The position numbers and the translations under genes were made by a program. From CAYFQB01 sp964345225 (GTDB lineage: Bacteria; Nitrospirota; Thermodesulfovibrionia; Thermodesulfovibrionales; UBA6898): a stretch of DNA of 63,001 bases. Location: contig CAYFQB010000010.1 of NCBI GenBank assembly GCA_964345225.1, positions 1-63,001 on the forward strand, written 5' to 3'. Position 1 is the stretch's first letter, and each line of letters opens with the position of its first letter. The notes beneath the pieces were generated by a model. It had not been told where the DNA came from. It saw only the letters and a list, made by a program, of their open reading frames with translations, and ran no database searches. Positions 17,790 to 26,606 of the stretch are shown here, piece after piece.

Positions 17790-19164
17790 AATACCCCCGC
17801 AGTTTTGCATTAACAAAACTAAGCGCGGGGGTGACATCCAAAAGTTTTTTATTAAAACTTTTGGATGTCAGATGAACGTGAACGATTCCGAGAAAATCGC
17901 CGGGATTTTTCTGGAAGCGGGCTACGAACAGACCTCTGAAGTTAGAGAAGCCGATGTAATAGTTCTTAACACCTGCAGTGTCAGGCAGAAGGCTGAACAG
18001 AAGTTATACAGCAATCTTGGAAGGCTTAAGGCAATAAAACGGAAAAATCCGCATCTGAAGATTGCTGTGGCAGGATGTATTGCCCAGCACAAAGGTGAAG
18101 AAATGTTCAAAAGATTTCAATATGTAGATTTTATATTCGGTCCTCAAAATATTGACAACCTGAAGAAATGGATCCCTGTACCGGATGTTGCTGGGCAGGG
18201 ACTTGTAAAACATTCAACCGCATTAAACGATAATCCGGAATATTATCTAAAAAATCTTCCGATTAAAAGGGAAGGGCGGGTTAGTGCATGGGTTTCTATC
18301 ATGTACGGATGTAATAATTTCTGCAGTTACTGTGTTGTCCCATACACACGTGGCAGGGAGGTTTCCCGTCCAAGCAGCAGCATATTAGCAGAGATAAAGG
18401 AACTTCATAAAAATGGATATAAAGAAGTTACGCTGCTTGGACAGAATGTTAACTCTTACAGAAGTGATTGTGATTTTACTGAATTATTAAGAAGAATTGA
18501 CAGAATCAATATTGAAAGAATTCGTTTTGTGACATCACATCCACGTGACCTTTCTGTTGACCTGATAAAGGCCATGAATAATTTGACAGGATTATGCGAG
18601 CATTTACATCTCCCGATTCAATCAGGTTCTGACAGGATCTTAAAGTTAATGAACAGAAGATATACTTACAGGGATTTTATAGAGAAAGTAAAGATGCTGA
18701 AAAAGACAGTGCCCGGCATAGCAATAACCACGGACATAATAGCTGGATTCCCTGGAGAAGATGATGATGATTATCAATGCACGGTCAAAGCACTTGAGGA
18801 AATCGAATTTGACGGTATATATGCCTTTAAATACTCTCCCAGAAAAGGCACAAAGGCATATGAGATGGAAAATAACGTGCCTGAGGAAATAAAAACAGAG
18901 CGTCTCAGTAATATATTGAGAATACAGGAAGAAATTACTTGTAAAAAGAATAAGAAACTTGAAGGAACGGTTCAGGAAATACTTGTGGAGGGGCTTTCAG
19001 TGACTGACAAGAATATGCTTACTGGAAGGACAAGGACAAACAAGATAGTTACTATAATTAATTCCCATGAGAAGGAAGGTTCTCTGATAAATGTAAAGAT
19101 TAATAAGGCAAGACAGCACTCCCTTCACGGGGTAAATATTGAACTGGAACCTGTCAAAGCTTAA
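17764..19164 (+). CDS. miaB: tRNA-2-methylthio-N6-dimethylallyladenosine synthase
   Basis: A 466-residue radical-SAM methylthiotransferase that adds a methylthio group to i6A37 of tRNAs. The UPF0004 domain holds the auxiliary-cluster cysteines (FGCQMN, LNTCSVR, AGCIAQH). The radical-SAM core has CNNFCSYCVVP, and a TRAM domain closes the protein (about 400-462). The only standard start in frame is ATG at 17764, which adds about 27 residues before the conserved KTFGCQMN. That extension is encoded by palindromic DNA, so the true start is uncertain. It is followed after 4 bases by a paralogous enzyme. Confidence 0.93.
   Translation: MNKIKNQNKIPPQFCINKTKRGGDIQKFFIKTFGCQMNVNDSEKIAGIFLEAGYEQTSEVREADVIVLNTCSVRQKAEQKLYSNLGRLKAIKRKNPHLKIAVAGCIAQHKGEEMFKRFQYVDFIFGPQNIDNLKKWIPVPDVAGQGLVKHSTALNDNPEYYLKNLPIKREGRVSAWVSIMYGCNNFCSYCVVPYTRGREVSRPSSSILAEIKELHKNGYKEVTLLGQNVNSYRSDCDFTELLRRIDRINIERIRFVTSHPRDLSVDLIKAMNNLTGLCEHLHLPIQSGSDRILKLMNRRYTYRDFIEKVKMLKKTVPGIAITTDIIAGFPGEDDDDYQCTVKALEEIEFDGIYAFKYSPRKGTKAYEMENNVPEEIKTERLSNILRIQEEITCKKNKKLEGTVQEILVEGLSVTDKNMLTGRTRTNKIVTIINSHEKEGSLINVKINKARQHSLHGVNIELEPVKA
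17794..17869. repeat. Double palindrome overlapping the miaB N-terminus
   Basis: Two inverted repeats stand back to back. The first pairs CCCCCGC+AGTTTTG (17794-17807) with CAAAACT+GCGGGGG (17814-17831), with a 4-base bulge. The second pairs 16 bases perfectly (17833-17848 with 17854-17869) around a 5-base loop. The second lies inside the region coding the conserved KTFGCQMN of MiaB, so its right arm is real coding sequence. Confidence 0.85.
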
Positions 19165-19168
19165 AGTT

Positions 19169-20404
19169 ATGAAAGTATCTTTATTTACATTAGGATGCAG
19201 GACCAACCAGTCTGAAAGTTCTATTATAGAGGGCACCCTTAAGGAGAATGGTGTAAAAATAGTAGGATTGGATGATGATCCTGATTTCTGTATCGTCAAT
19301 ACATGTACTGTTACTTCAAAGAGTGATTACAATTCCAGACAGTTGATCAGGCGGGCTGCAAGAGCAGGTGCAAAGGTAATTGTAACAGGATGCTATGCTC
19401 ATTTAAAACCGGAAGAGATTAATGCAATTTCAGGTGTGACAGAAGTAGTTGATAACAGAGGGAAATACAGTATTGTAAATAAAATTATTGATAAATCAGC
19501 AGAGCTTTATTTTGGAAATTACAGCCGCTGCAGACCTTATCTGAAAGTTCAGGATGGATGCAATTTAAAATGTTCGTATTGCACTGTTCCGCTTGCAAGG
19601 GGAAAATCCAGGAGTGTTCCTGCAAATGAAGTCATAAAAAGAGCAAAAGTAATTGAATCAAAAGGGTACAATGAGATTGTACTGACAGGAATTCACCTGG
19701 GCAGTTATGGCAAAGACCTTGAAAAGAAGACAAATCTTAATTATTTATTAAAACGTATTCTAAAAGAAACAAACATATACAGAATCAGGTTAAGTTCTTT
19801 GGAAATAAAAGAAGTAGACGACGAATTAACAGAATTAATACAGGATGATAGAGTTTGTAAACATCTTCATTTGCCTTTACAAAGCGGCAGTAACAGGATC
19901 CTTAAACTGATGAGACGCAATTACAGCGCAGAGCATTTTTTAAATAAGATTAATAAAATTTCAACACAGGTTAAAAATATTTCAATAGGAACTGATGTCA
20001 TAGTTGGATTTCCTGAAGAAGAGGAATCAGATTTTAATGATACGTTCAGATTAATAAGTGAGCTTCCCATATCATATATCCATGTATTTCCTTTCTCTTC
20101 AAGGCCTAACACAGAAGCCTCTTTATTTATTAATATGAATAAACAACAACATGGTACAGTGAAAAAAAGAATGGAACAGATGAAAGCATTGAATAGAGTT
20201 AAAAAGAGAGGGTACATGGAAACTCAGATTAATAGAACAATTGATATTATTACAGAAGAAAGGATTGATGAGAATACTATAGTCGGAACATCCAGTAATT
20301 ATATAAAGATAAAGGTACATATGAGAGAATATAACAAAGGAAGTATTATCTTCGTAAGACCTGTGAAGATAATAAATGAAATTATGAAAGGTTTTGTTAT
20401 TTAG
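19169..20404 (+). CDS. mtaB: MtaB-type threonylcarbamoyladenosine tRNA methylthiotransferase
   Basis: A 411-residue relative of MiaB with TLGCRTNQSE, NTCTVTSKSD and GCYAHLKPEE for the auxiliary cluster, CNLKCSYCTVP for radical SAM and a C-terminal TRAM-like part. The GCRTNQ form with the TVTSKSD motif is characteristic of MtaB, which converts t6A37 to ms2t6A37. I place the start at ATG 19169, just before the conserved first strand and after the miaB stop; an upstream ATG at 19139 would overlap miaB. The two modify different tRNA sets and probably share one transcript. Confidence 0.88.
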   Translation: MKVSLFTLGCRTNQSESSIIEGTLKENGVKIVGLDDDPDFCIVNTCTVTSKSDYNSRQLIRRAARAGAKVIVTGCYAHLKPEEINAISGVTEVVDNRGKYSIVNKIIDKSAELYFGNYSRCRPYLKVQDGCNLKCSYCTVPLARGKSRSVPANEVIKRAKVIESKGYNEIVLTGIHLGSYGKDLEKKTNLNYLLKRILKETNIYRIRLSSLEIKEVDDELTELIQDDRVCKHLHLPLQSGSNRILKLMRRNYSAEHFLNKINKISTQVKNISIGTDVIVGFPEEEESDFNDTFRLISELPISYIHVFPFSSRPNTEASLFINMNKQQHGTVKKRMEQMKALNRVKKRGYMETQINRTIDIITEERIDENTIVGTSSNYIKIKVHMREYNKGSIIFVRPVKIINEIMKGFVI

Positions 20405-21219
20405 AATTTATAAGTAATTGAAATTATAAAAAATTATTCCTGCCTAATACATAGACAAGATTGTAAGTTTCATAAATATTCTACAGAAGGGCATATTCTT
20501 AACAATGATACTAACAGTTTATTAACAACAGATGTTCATATTAAATGTCTGATAAGATATATTATGTTAAATTAGATTTTTTATCAATTTTTTATTTTAT
20601 TTATAAATCAACCTATTCTGTTTATTTATATAAAATGGTATTAAACATTATTATTCATCTCTTGATTATTACAAATAAATAAAATGCAATAATTAAATGA
20701 AGAAAATAATATTATTTAAAATCAGATAATTAATAGCTAAATGTTCCTGTATTCCTTTTAATTTTTAAAAAGATTTCATGTAACTTTAAATGTTATTGAT
20801 TTAATTTGAATAAATTTTTAATGTTTTACATATAAAAAGATATCTAAAATATACTGAAAAGCATATTTTATTCAATTATGGGTTAATACAAAGTATTTAA
20901 GGAAATGAGTTACTAACATCCCCCTAACCTTTTGAAAAAACAATAATGTTAGCCTCAAATGTAAGCTCCATAAAAGATTGTTGCTCTTTATGGGATTAAT
21001 ATAGTCTGTTTATTGTATCTCCGCGCAGGGATACCTGTGGGGCAAACCAATGCCAGCTGAAGATATAATACAATTGCTGGAAAAAGAAGAAACCTGAGTG
21101 TCATACAATTTTAATTCCTTTCTCTTCTCTCCCTGACGGCCGGACAGGTATAATAAGACTGTACTTAGAGCTTGATACAGGTAGAGTTCTAATATCAGCA
21201 TTTAAATGAACAATAAAGT
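20405..21219. other. Long AT-rich intergenic region
   Basis: No intact gene is seen in 815 bases. From 20405 to about 20930 the DNA is extremely AT-rich. A short hairpin (CCATAAAAGA paired with TCTTTATGG) lies at 20968-20993. An EAL-domain remnant sits at 21005-21097. I looked for a yybP-ykoY manganese riboswitch upstream of mntP and did not see its conserved core. Confidence 0.6.
21005..21097 (+). pseudogene. C-terminal remnant of an EAL-domain (c-di-GMP phosphodiesterase) gene
   Basis: One frame, open from just after a TAG at 21002 to TGA at 21095-21097, encodes AQGYLWGKPMPAEDIIQLLE. This matches the hallmark end of EAL domains (QGYLFGKPLPAEEFE...). Everything upstream is out of frame or lost, so only about the last 30 codons of a former gene remain. 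There is no start codon and it is too short to fold. Confidence 0.72.
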
Positions 21220-21777
21220 ATGGATACAATAACAATTCTATTTATAGCGATAGCCCTTTCAATGGACTCTTTTGCTGTATCTTTTGCAAGTGGTTTGAAT
21301 ACCAGACATCTTAAAACCATACATGCCCTGAGGATCGCAACGTTTTTTGGATTATTTCAGGCAATAATGCCGGTAATTGGATGGTCAGCAGGTTATGTAT
21401 TAAGAGATTTTATTTCACATATTGACCACTGGGTAGCCTTCGGGCTTCTTTTTATGATTGGTTTTAAAATGATTTTTGAATCGTCAAAGATAAAGTCGAA
21501 TAGAAAAAATATCAATCCTCTGAATATCTATACGCTATTAATACTCTCTATTGCTACAAGCATAGATGCTTTAGCAGTCGGTTTGAGCCTTTCATTCTTA
21601 AAGATTTCCATTTTAATGCCTGCAATGATAATTGGTTTCATAACTTTTATATTTTCATTTGCCGGCGTCTTTATTGGCGATAGATTCGGGCACTTTTTTG
21701 AGAGAAGGATTGAGGCAGTAGGCGGTATAATTTTGATAGGTATAGGGATAAAAATATTAATTGAACATTTATTTTAG
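21220..21777 (+). CDS. mntP: Manganese efflux pump MntP
   Basis: A 185-residue inner-membrane protein with six predicted helices and two internal repeats, each with the conserved acidic residue seen in MntP/YebN: ALSMDSFAVSFASG near residue 15 and ATSIDALAVGLSLS near 117. It exports Mn(II) to prevent toxicity. Length and motifs match the family. The ATG at 21220 has no strong ribosome site. Confidence 0.92.
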   Translation: MDTITILFIAIALSMDSFAVSFASGLNTRHLKTIHALRIATFFGLFQAIMPVIGWSAGYVLRDFISHIDHWVAFGLLFMIGFKMIFESSKIKSNRKNINPLNIYTLLILSIATSIDALAVGLSLSFLKISILMPAMIIGFITFIFSFAGVFIGDRFGHFFERRIEAVGGIILIGIGIKILIEHLF

Positions 21778-21853
21778 ATGTTGAAAACCTTAATTTGCTA
21801 TAATTGTTTTACAACACCTTTTGATCAGCGATATCCTTTTAAAGGAGTTAATT

Positions 21854-22822
21854 ATGTTCAGTGGAAGAAGCATAAATATATCGTTTAAAATAATTTTACC
21901 TTTGTTAGTAATATTTTTGCTAAGCCGTACCTCTAATTCATCAGAAGGTTTCTTTACAATCCAGACAGGTACATATTCCCTCTATGCCCTTGAATATGCC
22001 GGAAAACAGTTCAATTTCCTTTCCAGTAAATTGAATGAGAATGATCGTATTTATCTCAGGATAGAGGAAGGGGAAAAATATTATATTGTGCGGCTTGGCA
22101 TGTTTGAAAGGTTTACCTCTGCAGTGAAAGTATTAGATACAGTGAAATCCCTTGTACCCGATGCATTTATACTGAGAGAAACAGATTTTGAAGACGTAAA
22201 GGTGCTTATATCCTATGAAAACCATATATATGAAAACCCCGATAAAACCTCTCTATCTGAAACTCCTGTTGCAGAAAAAAAACAAGTGCCTGTTGAAGAT
22301 GTTGCGGTTAATAATGTCCCTTTAAAACCCGAACAAATTATTCAAGAAGAATCGATAAATAATCTTATTGACGAAGTGGCGGAATATTATTATAAACAGC
22401 AATACGGGAAAGCTACAAAGCTTGTAAGAAAAGGTCTTGCAGAATGGCCAGAAAATCCAGACCTTCATGCATGGTACGGTGCAACCCTGCTTGATATGGG
22501 TTTTCCAGAAAAGGCACATAAAGAGTACTCTAAAGCAGTAAAGCTGTTGCCGGATGTGCCTGAATTTCATGCAGGGGTTGGATACAGTCTGCTTGATATT
22601 TATATAGACAGGGCCAAACAATCTGTCAAAGCTTTTAAAAAGGCACTTGAGATAGACCCTTATAACGTTAGCGCCCTTGAGGGGCTAGGTATTATCTATG
22701 TAAGCATTGACAAGAAACACCTTGCAACAGAAATTTATGACAGACTCAAAGATATTGACCAGGATGCTGCTGAAAGGCTCAATGAATACATTACCTGGGG
22801 ACTTGATTGGGGAGATGAATAG
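21854..22822 (+). CDS. SPOR- and TPR-domain envelope protein
   Basis: A 322-residue exported protein with a signal peptide (hydrophobic stretch about 10-25), a SPOR-like domain (about 30-108: FFTIQTGTYS...YYIVRLGMF), a linker with Glu/Pro/Val, and TPR repeats (about 190-310). SPOR domains bind denuded peptidoglycan at division sites; TPRs bind partners, so a role in envelope assembly or division is likely. The start at 21854 has AAAGGAG at the right distance; the longer form from 21821 places extra residues before the signal peptide. Confidence 0.85.
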   Translation: MFSGRSINISFKIILPLLVIFLLSRTSNSSEGFFTIQTGTYSLYALEYAGKQFNFLSSKLNENDRIYLRIEEGEKYYIVRLGMFERFTSAVKVLDTVKSLVPDAFILRETDFEDVKVLISYENHIYENPDKTSLSETPVAEKKQVPVEDVAVNNVPLKPEQIIQEESINNLIDEVAEYYYKQQYGKATKLVRKGLAEWPENPDLHAWYGATLLDMGFPEKAHKEYSKAVKLLPDVPEFHAGVGYSLLDIYIDRAKQSVKAFKKALEIDPYNVSALEGLGIIYVSIDKKHLATEIYDRLKDIDQDAAERLNEYITWGLDWGDE

Positions 22823-22849
22823 TTTACCCCGTGGAAATGATTACTTTCT

Positions 22850-24058
22850 TTAGGGGAAAAGCCTCTTTAAAAAATTATATGCCTCCTGTTTATTAGTTAT
22901 CTCCTTTGTAAATTGAGCACGTTTTAATAATTCTTTAACGTTTCCTAATGCTTTACCTTCAGGTAAACCTGATATTCTGATTATTTTTTCTGTTGACAAA
23001 AAGCCCTTTTTCAAAATTGCATTGTATCTTTCCATCTCATTAATGTGACTGGTCAGGTCATTTATAATGAGAAAGTCAATAGCGGCTTCTTCTGCGTTGC
23101 TAAATATCTCATAAAGAATCTTTTTTGGAACTCTTTTATTGTTTTTTATTTCTATATGATATGTTCTCTCTAGCTTTCTTAAGCGTTTGTGTATAATTGA
23201 GCTCATGTTCAATAAATTCTCAGGTATTCCTCTTAATAAGACTTCTAACCTGATGAGACCTCTATAAGTAAGATTATGCGAGAATATCTTGTTAAGATTT
23301 CTCAAATATTTTAAAGGTAATTTATTAATTATTTTATTAATTTTATAAATTACTTTAATATTATCTCTTAACTCATTGTAATAACTATATATTAATATAC
23401 CTAAAACACCATCTTCTAACATGATACGAAGCGTGCTTACCGGGTCTTTTGAGTTTAAGATTCTAAAAAACTCTAAAGATATTCTTTCAGTCTTTACATC
23501 CTTAATTAAACCTCTTAACATTTTCAATGAATTTCTAGTCCTGGGTTCAATCTTGAAAGACAATTCGTCTGCAAACCTGTATGCCCTTACAATTCTTACC
23601 GGGTCATTTTGCAGATTCTCTATTTTTACCATTCTGATTGTTTTTTTTACGAGGTCATCTATCCCATTATGCAGGTCTATTATTCCACGTTCTGGTGACC
23701 ATGCCAGAGAATTAATAGTGAAATCCCTAACGGAAAGGTCGTGTTCTATATTATTATCGACTGGCATGAAATCCAGCATTAAACCGTTTTTTAAAGCAAT
23801 CCTGTGGAAATTCTTCTTTCCTATCGTAAATATCTTGCCGTTTACCCTGGAAGCAATATTTTTTAAAAAATTACTGTAATCACCTCTGATTGCATAATCT
23901 CTGTCAGGCCCTTCCCTGCCTAGTAAGATATCCCTTACGTAGCCTCCTACAATGTAAATATCAAGATTTTTTTTAGATTTAAGTATGATCGAATTATATT
24001 TATCCGACTTAATTTTCCTGTTAATTGCTGATATATCTGATTTACCAAGAGTATGCAT
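22850..24058 (-). CDS. tRNA nucleotidyltransferase / poly(A) polymerase family protein
   Basis: A 402-residue class II nucleotidyltransferase. The head domain shows YIVGGYVRDILLGR, the catalytic DRD (DRDYAIRG), RDFTINSLAW and the DPVRIVRAYRFA segment of the neck. CCA-adding enzymes, A-adding enzymes and bacterial poly(A) polymerases share these motifs. A C-terminal HD domain is absent, and the C-terminal half is divergent and Lys/Leu/Ile-rich. It lies next to a tRNA gene whose CCA end is encoded. I cannot decide between CCA- and A-adding activity from sequence alone. Confidence 0.88.
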   Translation of the reverse strand: MHTLGKSDISAINRKIKSDKYNSIILKSKKNLDIYIVGGYVRDILLGREGPDRDYAIRGDYSNFLKNIASRVNGKIFTIGKKNFHRIALKNGLMLDFMPVDNNIEHDLSVRDFTINSLAWSPERGIIDLHNGIDDLVKKTIRMVKIENLQNDPVRIVRAYRFADELSFKIEPRTRNSLKMLRGLIKDVKTERISLEFFRILNSKDPVSTLRIMLEDGVLGILIYSYYNELRDNIKVIYKINKIINKLPLKYLRNLNKIFSHNLTYRGLIRLEVLLRGIPENLLNMSSIIHKRLRKLERTYHIEIKNNKRVPKKILYEIFSNAEEAAIDFLIINDLTSHINEMERYNAILKKGFLSTEKIIRISGLPEGKALGNVKELLKRAQFTKEITNKQEAYNFLKRLFP

Positions 24059-24129
24059 AATACAATATTATCCTGTTTACCCCGTAAAAAAAAGCCTTCG
24101 ATGAAATTGGAGATTAAAAAAACGATGCA

Positions 24130-24152
24130 GTCGGTGATCTAAAGCCACCGAC
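24130..24152. other. Short hairpin upstream of the nucleotidyltransferase gene
   Basis: GTCGGTG (24130-24136) pairs with CACCGAC (24146-24152) over a 9-base loop, with a T run 12 bases further on. It could stop upstream readthrough or sit in a leader; function unproven. Confidence 0.4.
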
Positions 24153-24180
24153 ACGCAACTCCTTTTTAACGGGGTTTATA

Positions 24181-24231
24181 CAAAAAATTCATTTCAGTAT
24201 AAAAATAGTCTCCAAACGCATTTTCGGGGTT
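24181..24231 (+). repeat. Mini copy of the MITE-like repeat (ends only)
   Basis: The left end (CAAAAAATTCATTTCAGTAT) and right end (CAAACGCATTTTCGGGGTT) match the two ends of the element at 61545-61739 in the same orientation. The interior is almost wholly deleted, leaving about 51 bases. Confidence 0.65.
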
Positions 24232-24262
24232 AATCTGATTATATAACATGGTCTCCTGTTCC

Positions 24263-24292
24263 TTGACATTTATTAATATTCTGATTTATAAA
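24263..24292 (+). promoter_or_regulatory. Predicted sigma-70 promoter of tRNA-Gly
   Basis: TTGACA (24263-24268) and TATAAA (24287-24292) are separated by 18 bases and end 9 bases before the mature tRNA. Confidence 0.65.
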
Positions 24293-24301
24293 AAAGCTGG
24301 C

Positions 24302-24376
24302 GCGGGCGTAACTCAGTGGTAGAGTGTTAGCTTCCCAAGCTGAAGGTCGCGGGTTCAAATCCCGTCGCCCGCTCCA
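24302..24376 (+). tRNA. tRNA-Gly (anticodon CCC)
   Basis: A complete cloverleaf can be drawn. The acceptor GCGGGCG (24302-24308) pairs with CGCCCGC (24366-24372). The D stem is ACTC/GAGT, the anticodon loop is TTCCCAA with anticodon CCC, and the T arm carries loop TTCAAAT. The discriminator is T, as in other glycine tRNAs, and CCA is encoded. It reads GGG codons. Confidence 0.95.
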
Positions 24377-24440
24377 TACTCCTGCCCCTACCCCGAAGCA
24401 TTGAAAAAGTTAAATGGTTATATGATAAAATTATAATATA

Positions 24441-26606
24441 ATGAGGCGCTTACTTAAAAATAACACTGGTGTATTGTTGAATACTCTCCAAAAGAAACCT
24501 CAAAAAAGGGAATCCAAGAGAATAAAGGAACTGGCTATATTAAATGCATTTACAAAGATTCTTGCAAATCATATGGATACCGACATGATATTTCAGGAGA
24601 CGATTGATATGCTCCTGTCGAATATGGATGCTGATGCAGGCTGGATATATCTCATAGATATTGTTACAGGAGAACTATGTTTAAAGTCTCAAAGGGGGCT
24701 AACCGCAGACTATATAGAAGATGTCAGGAAGTTGAAACAAGGTGAAGTTTTCAATGGCAAGATTTTTTCCTCTGGCAGGCCTTTGTTTGTTAAAAGCGAT
24801 TCAGGAGAGCCGGTAGCTGAAGAGGAAGCTATAAAGATGGAGAGTATTGTAGAGGTTCCAATATCTTCAAAAGGAACCGTTCTGGGAGTTCTTGGTCTGG
24901 CAAGTCGTAAAGTATCCTGTTTTACATCAACGGATATCCAGCTTTTCTCTACGATAGGAAGCCAGCTGGGAATTGCAATAGAAAATTCGAATTTATTAAT
25001 GCAGCTGAATGATAAGATGAAACAGATCAAACTAATCAATGAAATTAGCAGTATGGTCAATTCAAGCCTAAGCATAGGTGCCCTCTTCAGGATAATGATG
25101 TCTGAGATAAAAAAATTAATCAGCTTTGAAAGGGGCAGTATCCTGCTCTACAATGAAAAGGACGATAACCTTATTATATTTGCACTGGATACAGACCTGA
25201 ATTCGAATTTTAAAAAAGGTGTAAAAGCACCGCTTGATAACACCAGTGCAGGATGGGTTATAAGAAATAACAAGCCATGGATAAATTATGACCTGTCATC
25301 TGAGATGAAATTTCCACTTGATAAGAAATTACTCGATGAGGGCATAAGGGCTTCAATAAGTATTCCTCTCTTTCAGGACAGGATATTGGGTGTCTTCAAT
25401 CTTGACAGTAAGGAACCATCAAGATATTCAGAAAAAGACCTTCAGATATTGCTACCTGTTGCAAAACATATTTCAATTGCCCTGGAGAATTCCCTACTCA
25501 TTGAAGAGATTTCTAAGGAGAAAAAGGAATGGGAGAAGACTTTTGATGCTATTACTGATATGGTTTGGATCGAGGATGGAAGACAGTGTATTATCCGTGC
25601 AAACAAGGCACTTATGATAAAGGCAGGTATTTCCCACATTCAAATAACAGGCAAACACTGCATGGAGATTCTTGATAGAATAGGAATAAAGCCTACTAAA
25701 TGCCTCTGTTTAAATACAATATCTACCAAAAAGCCGTCATTCCATGAGATCAGAGGTGCAGGCGGAAATCTCTTCCACTTCTGGGCCTATCCACTGTTTG
25801 ATGATGAAGGCCAGTTATACGCCATAGTCCACTATTTAAAGGATGTTACTGCACAGAAACGCCTGGAGCAACAACTAATGAGAGCAGACAAACTTGCCTC
25901 ACTGGGAACTCTTATTGCTGGAATAGCACATGAGATAAATAATCCTATAGGGATTATTGCAGGCTATACAGAGGCACTGCTTGACAGAGCTAAAAACAGT
26001 AAGCTTCTGAAAAATAAAGAGTTTGAAGATTTTCCCGAATATCTTGAAACAATTCACAAAGAAATTTTCAGGTCTAAGGGGATACTCGGAAGCCTTCTCG
26101 AATTTGCAAGACCTGCCAGCGGGACATTCCGGGAGATAGACATCAATGAGCTTATAAAAGAAGTTATACTCCTTGTTAATAACAGGGCAGCCAAACTTAA
26201 TCACAAAATAGAACTCAATTTAAACAGGGATTTGCCAAATATATGTGCAGATCCGGGAAAATTGAGACAGCTCTTTATGAACATAATTATAAATTCTATG
26301 TATTACACCCCGGAAGGCGGGAGCATAAGTATAAAGACCGAAATAGACGTAGCGATACAAAAGAGGAAAATGATTAAGGTATCGATCACAGATACTGGTA
26401 CTGGAATTTCGGGTGATATAATTGAAAAGATATTTGACCCGTTCTTTACAACTAAGCCCGCGGGAGAAGGTACAGGCTTGGGGCTTGCCATCTGCCATAA
26501 AATTGTTGAAGAACACAGTGGAAGTATTGATGTTGAGAGTGAAGCTGGAAAGGGAACTACTCTATTTATAAGGCTTCCGGAGAAAGCAGAGGATTGCAGA
26601 AGATGA
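24441..26606 (+). CDS. Sensor histidine kinase, GAF-GAF-PAS-HisKA-HATPase
   Basis: A 721-residue soluble kinase without membrane helices. It has two GAF domains (about 35-185 and 205-350), a PAS domain (about 365-475) with a CLCL cysteine pair near residue 430, then HisKA with the phospho-acceptor His497 in GIAHEINNP, and an HATPase domain (N box FMNIIINSMYY, G1 DTGTGIS, G2 GEGTGLGLAI). Cytoplasmic GAF/PAS kinases sense internal ligands or redox state. The gene overlaps its response-regulator partner by 4 bases (ATGA), so the pair forms a two-component system probably acting on sigma-54 promoters nearby. The signal is unknown. Confidence 0.92.
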   Translation: MRRLLKNNTGVLLNTLQKKPQKRESKRIKELAILNAFTKILANHMDTDMIFQETIDMLLSNMDADAGWIYLIDIVTGELCLKSQRGLTADYIEDVRKLKQGEVFNGKIFSSGRPLFVKSDSGEPVAEEEAIKMESIVEVPISSKGTVLGVLGLASRKVSCFTSTDIQLFSTIGSQLGIAIENSNLLMQLNDKMKQIKLINEISSMVNSSLSIGALFRIMMSEIKKLISFERGSILLYNEKDDNLIIFALDTDLNSNFKKGVKAPLDNTSAGWVIRNNKPWINYDLSSEMKFPLDKKLLDEGIRASISIPLFQDRILGVFNLDSKEPSRYSEKDLQILLPVAKHISIALENSLLIEEISKEKKEWEKTFDAITDMVWIEDGRQCIIRANKALMIKAGISHIQITGKHCMEILDRIGIKPTKCLCLNTISTKKPSFHEIRGAGGNLFHFWAYPLFDDEGQLYAIVHYLKDVTAQKRLEQQLMRADKLASLGTLIAGIAHEINNPIGIIAGYTEALLDRAKNSKLLKNKEFEDFPEYLETIHKEIFRSKGILGSLLEFARPASGTFREIDINELIKEVILLVNNRAAKLNHKIELNLNRDLPNICADPGKLRQLFMNIIINSMYYTPEGGSISIKTEIDVAIQKRKMIKVSITDTGTGISGDIIEKIFDPFFTTKPAGEGTGLGLAICHKIVEEHSGSIDVESEAGKGTTLFIRLPEKAEDCRR

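Noticed and set aside
20900..21219. Manganese (yybP-ykoY) or c-di-GMP (GEMM) riboswitch upstream of mntP
   Set aside because: GGGGCAAACC resembles a GEMM word, but the rest of the motif is absent and the same bases encode an EAL-domain tail. No yybP-ykoY core was found.
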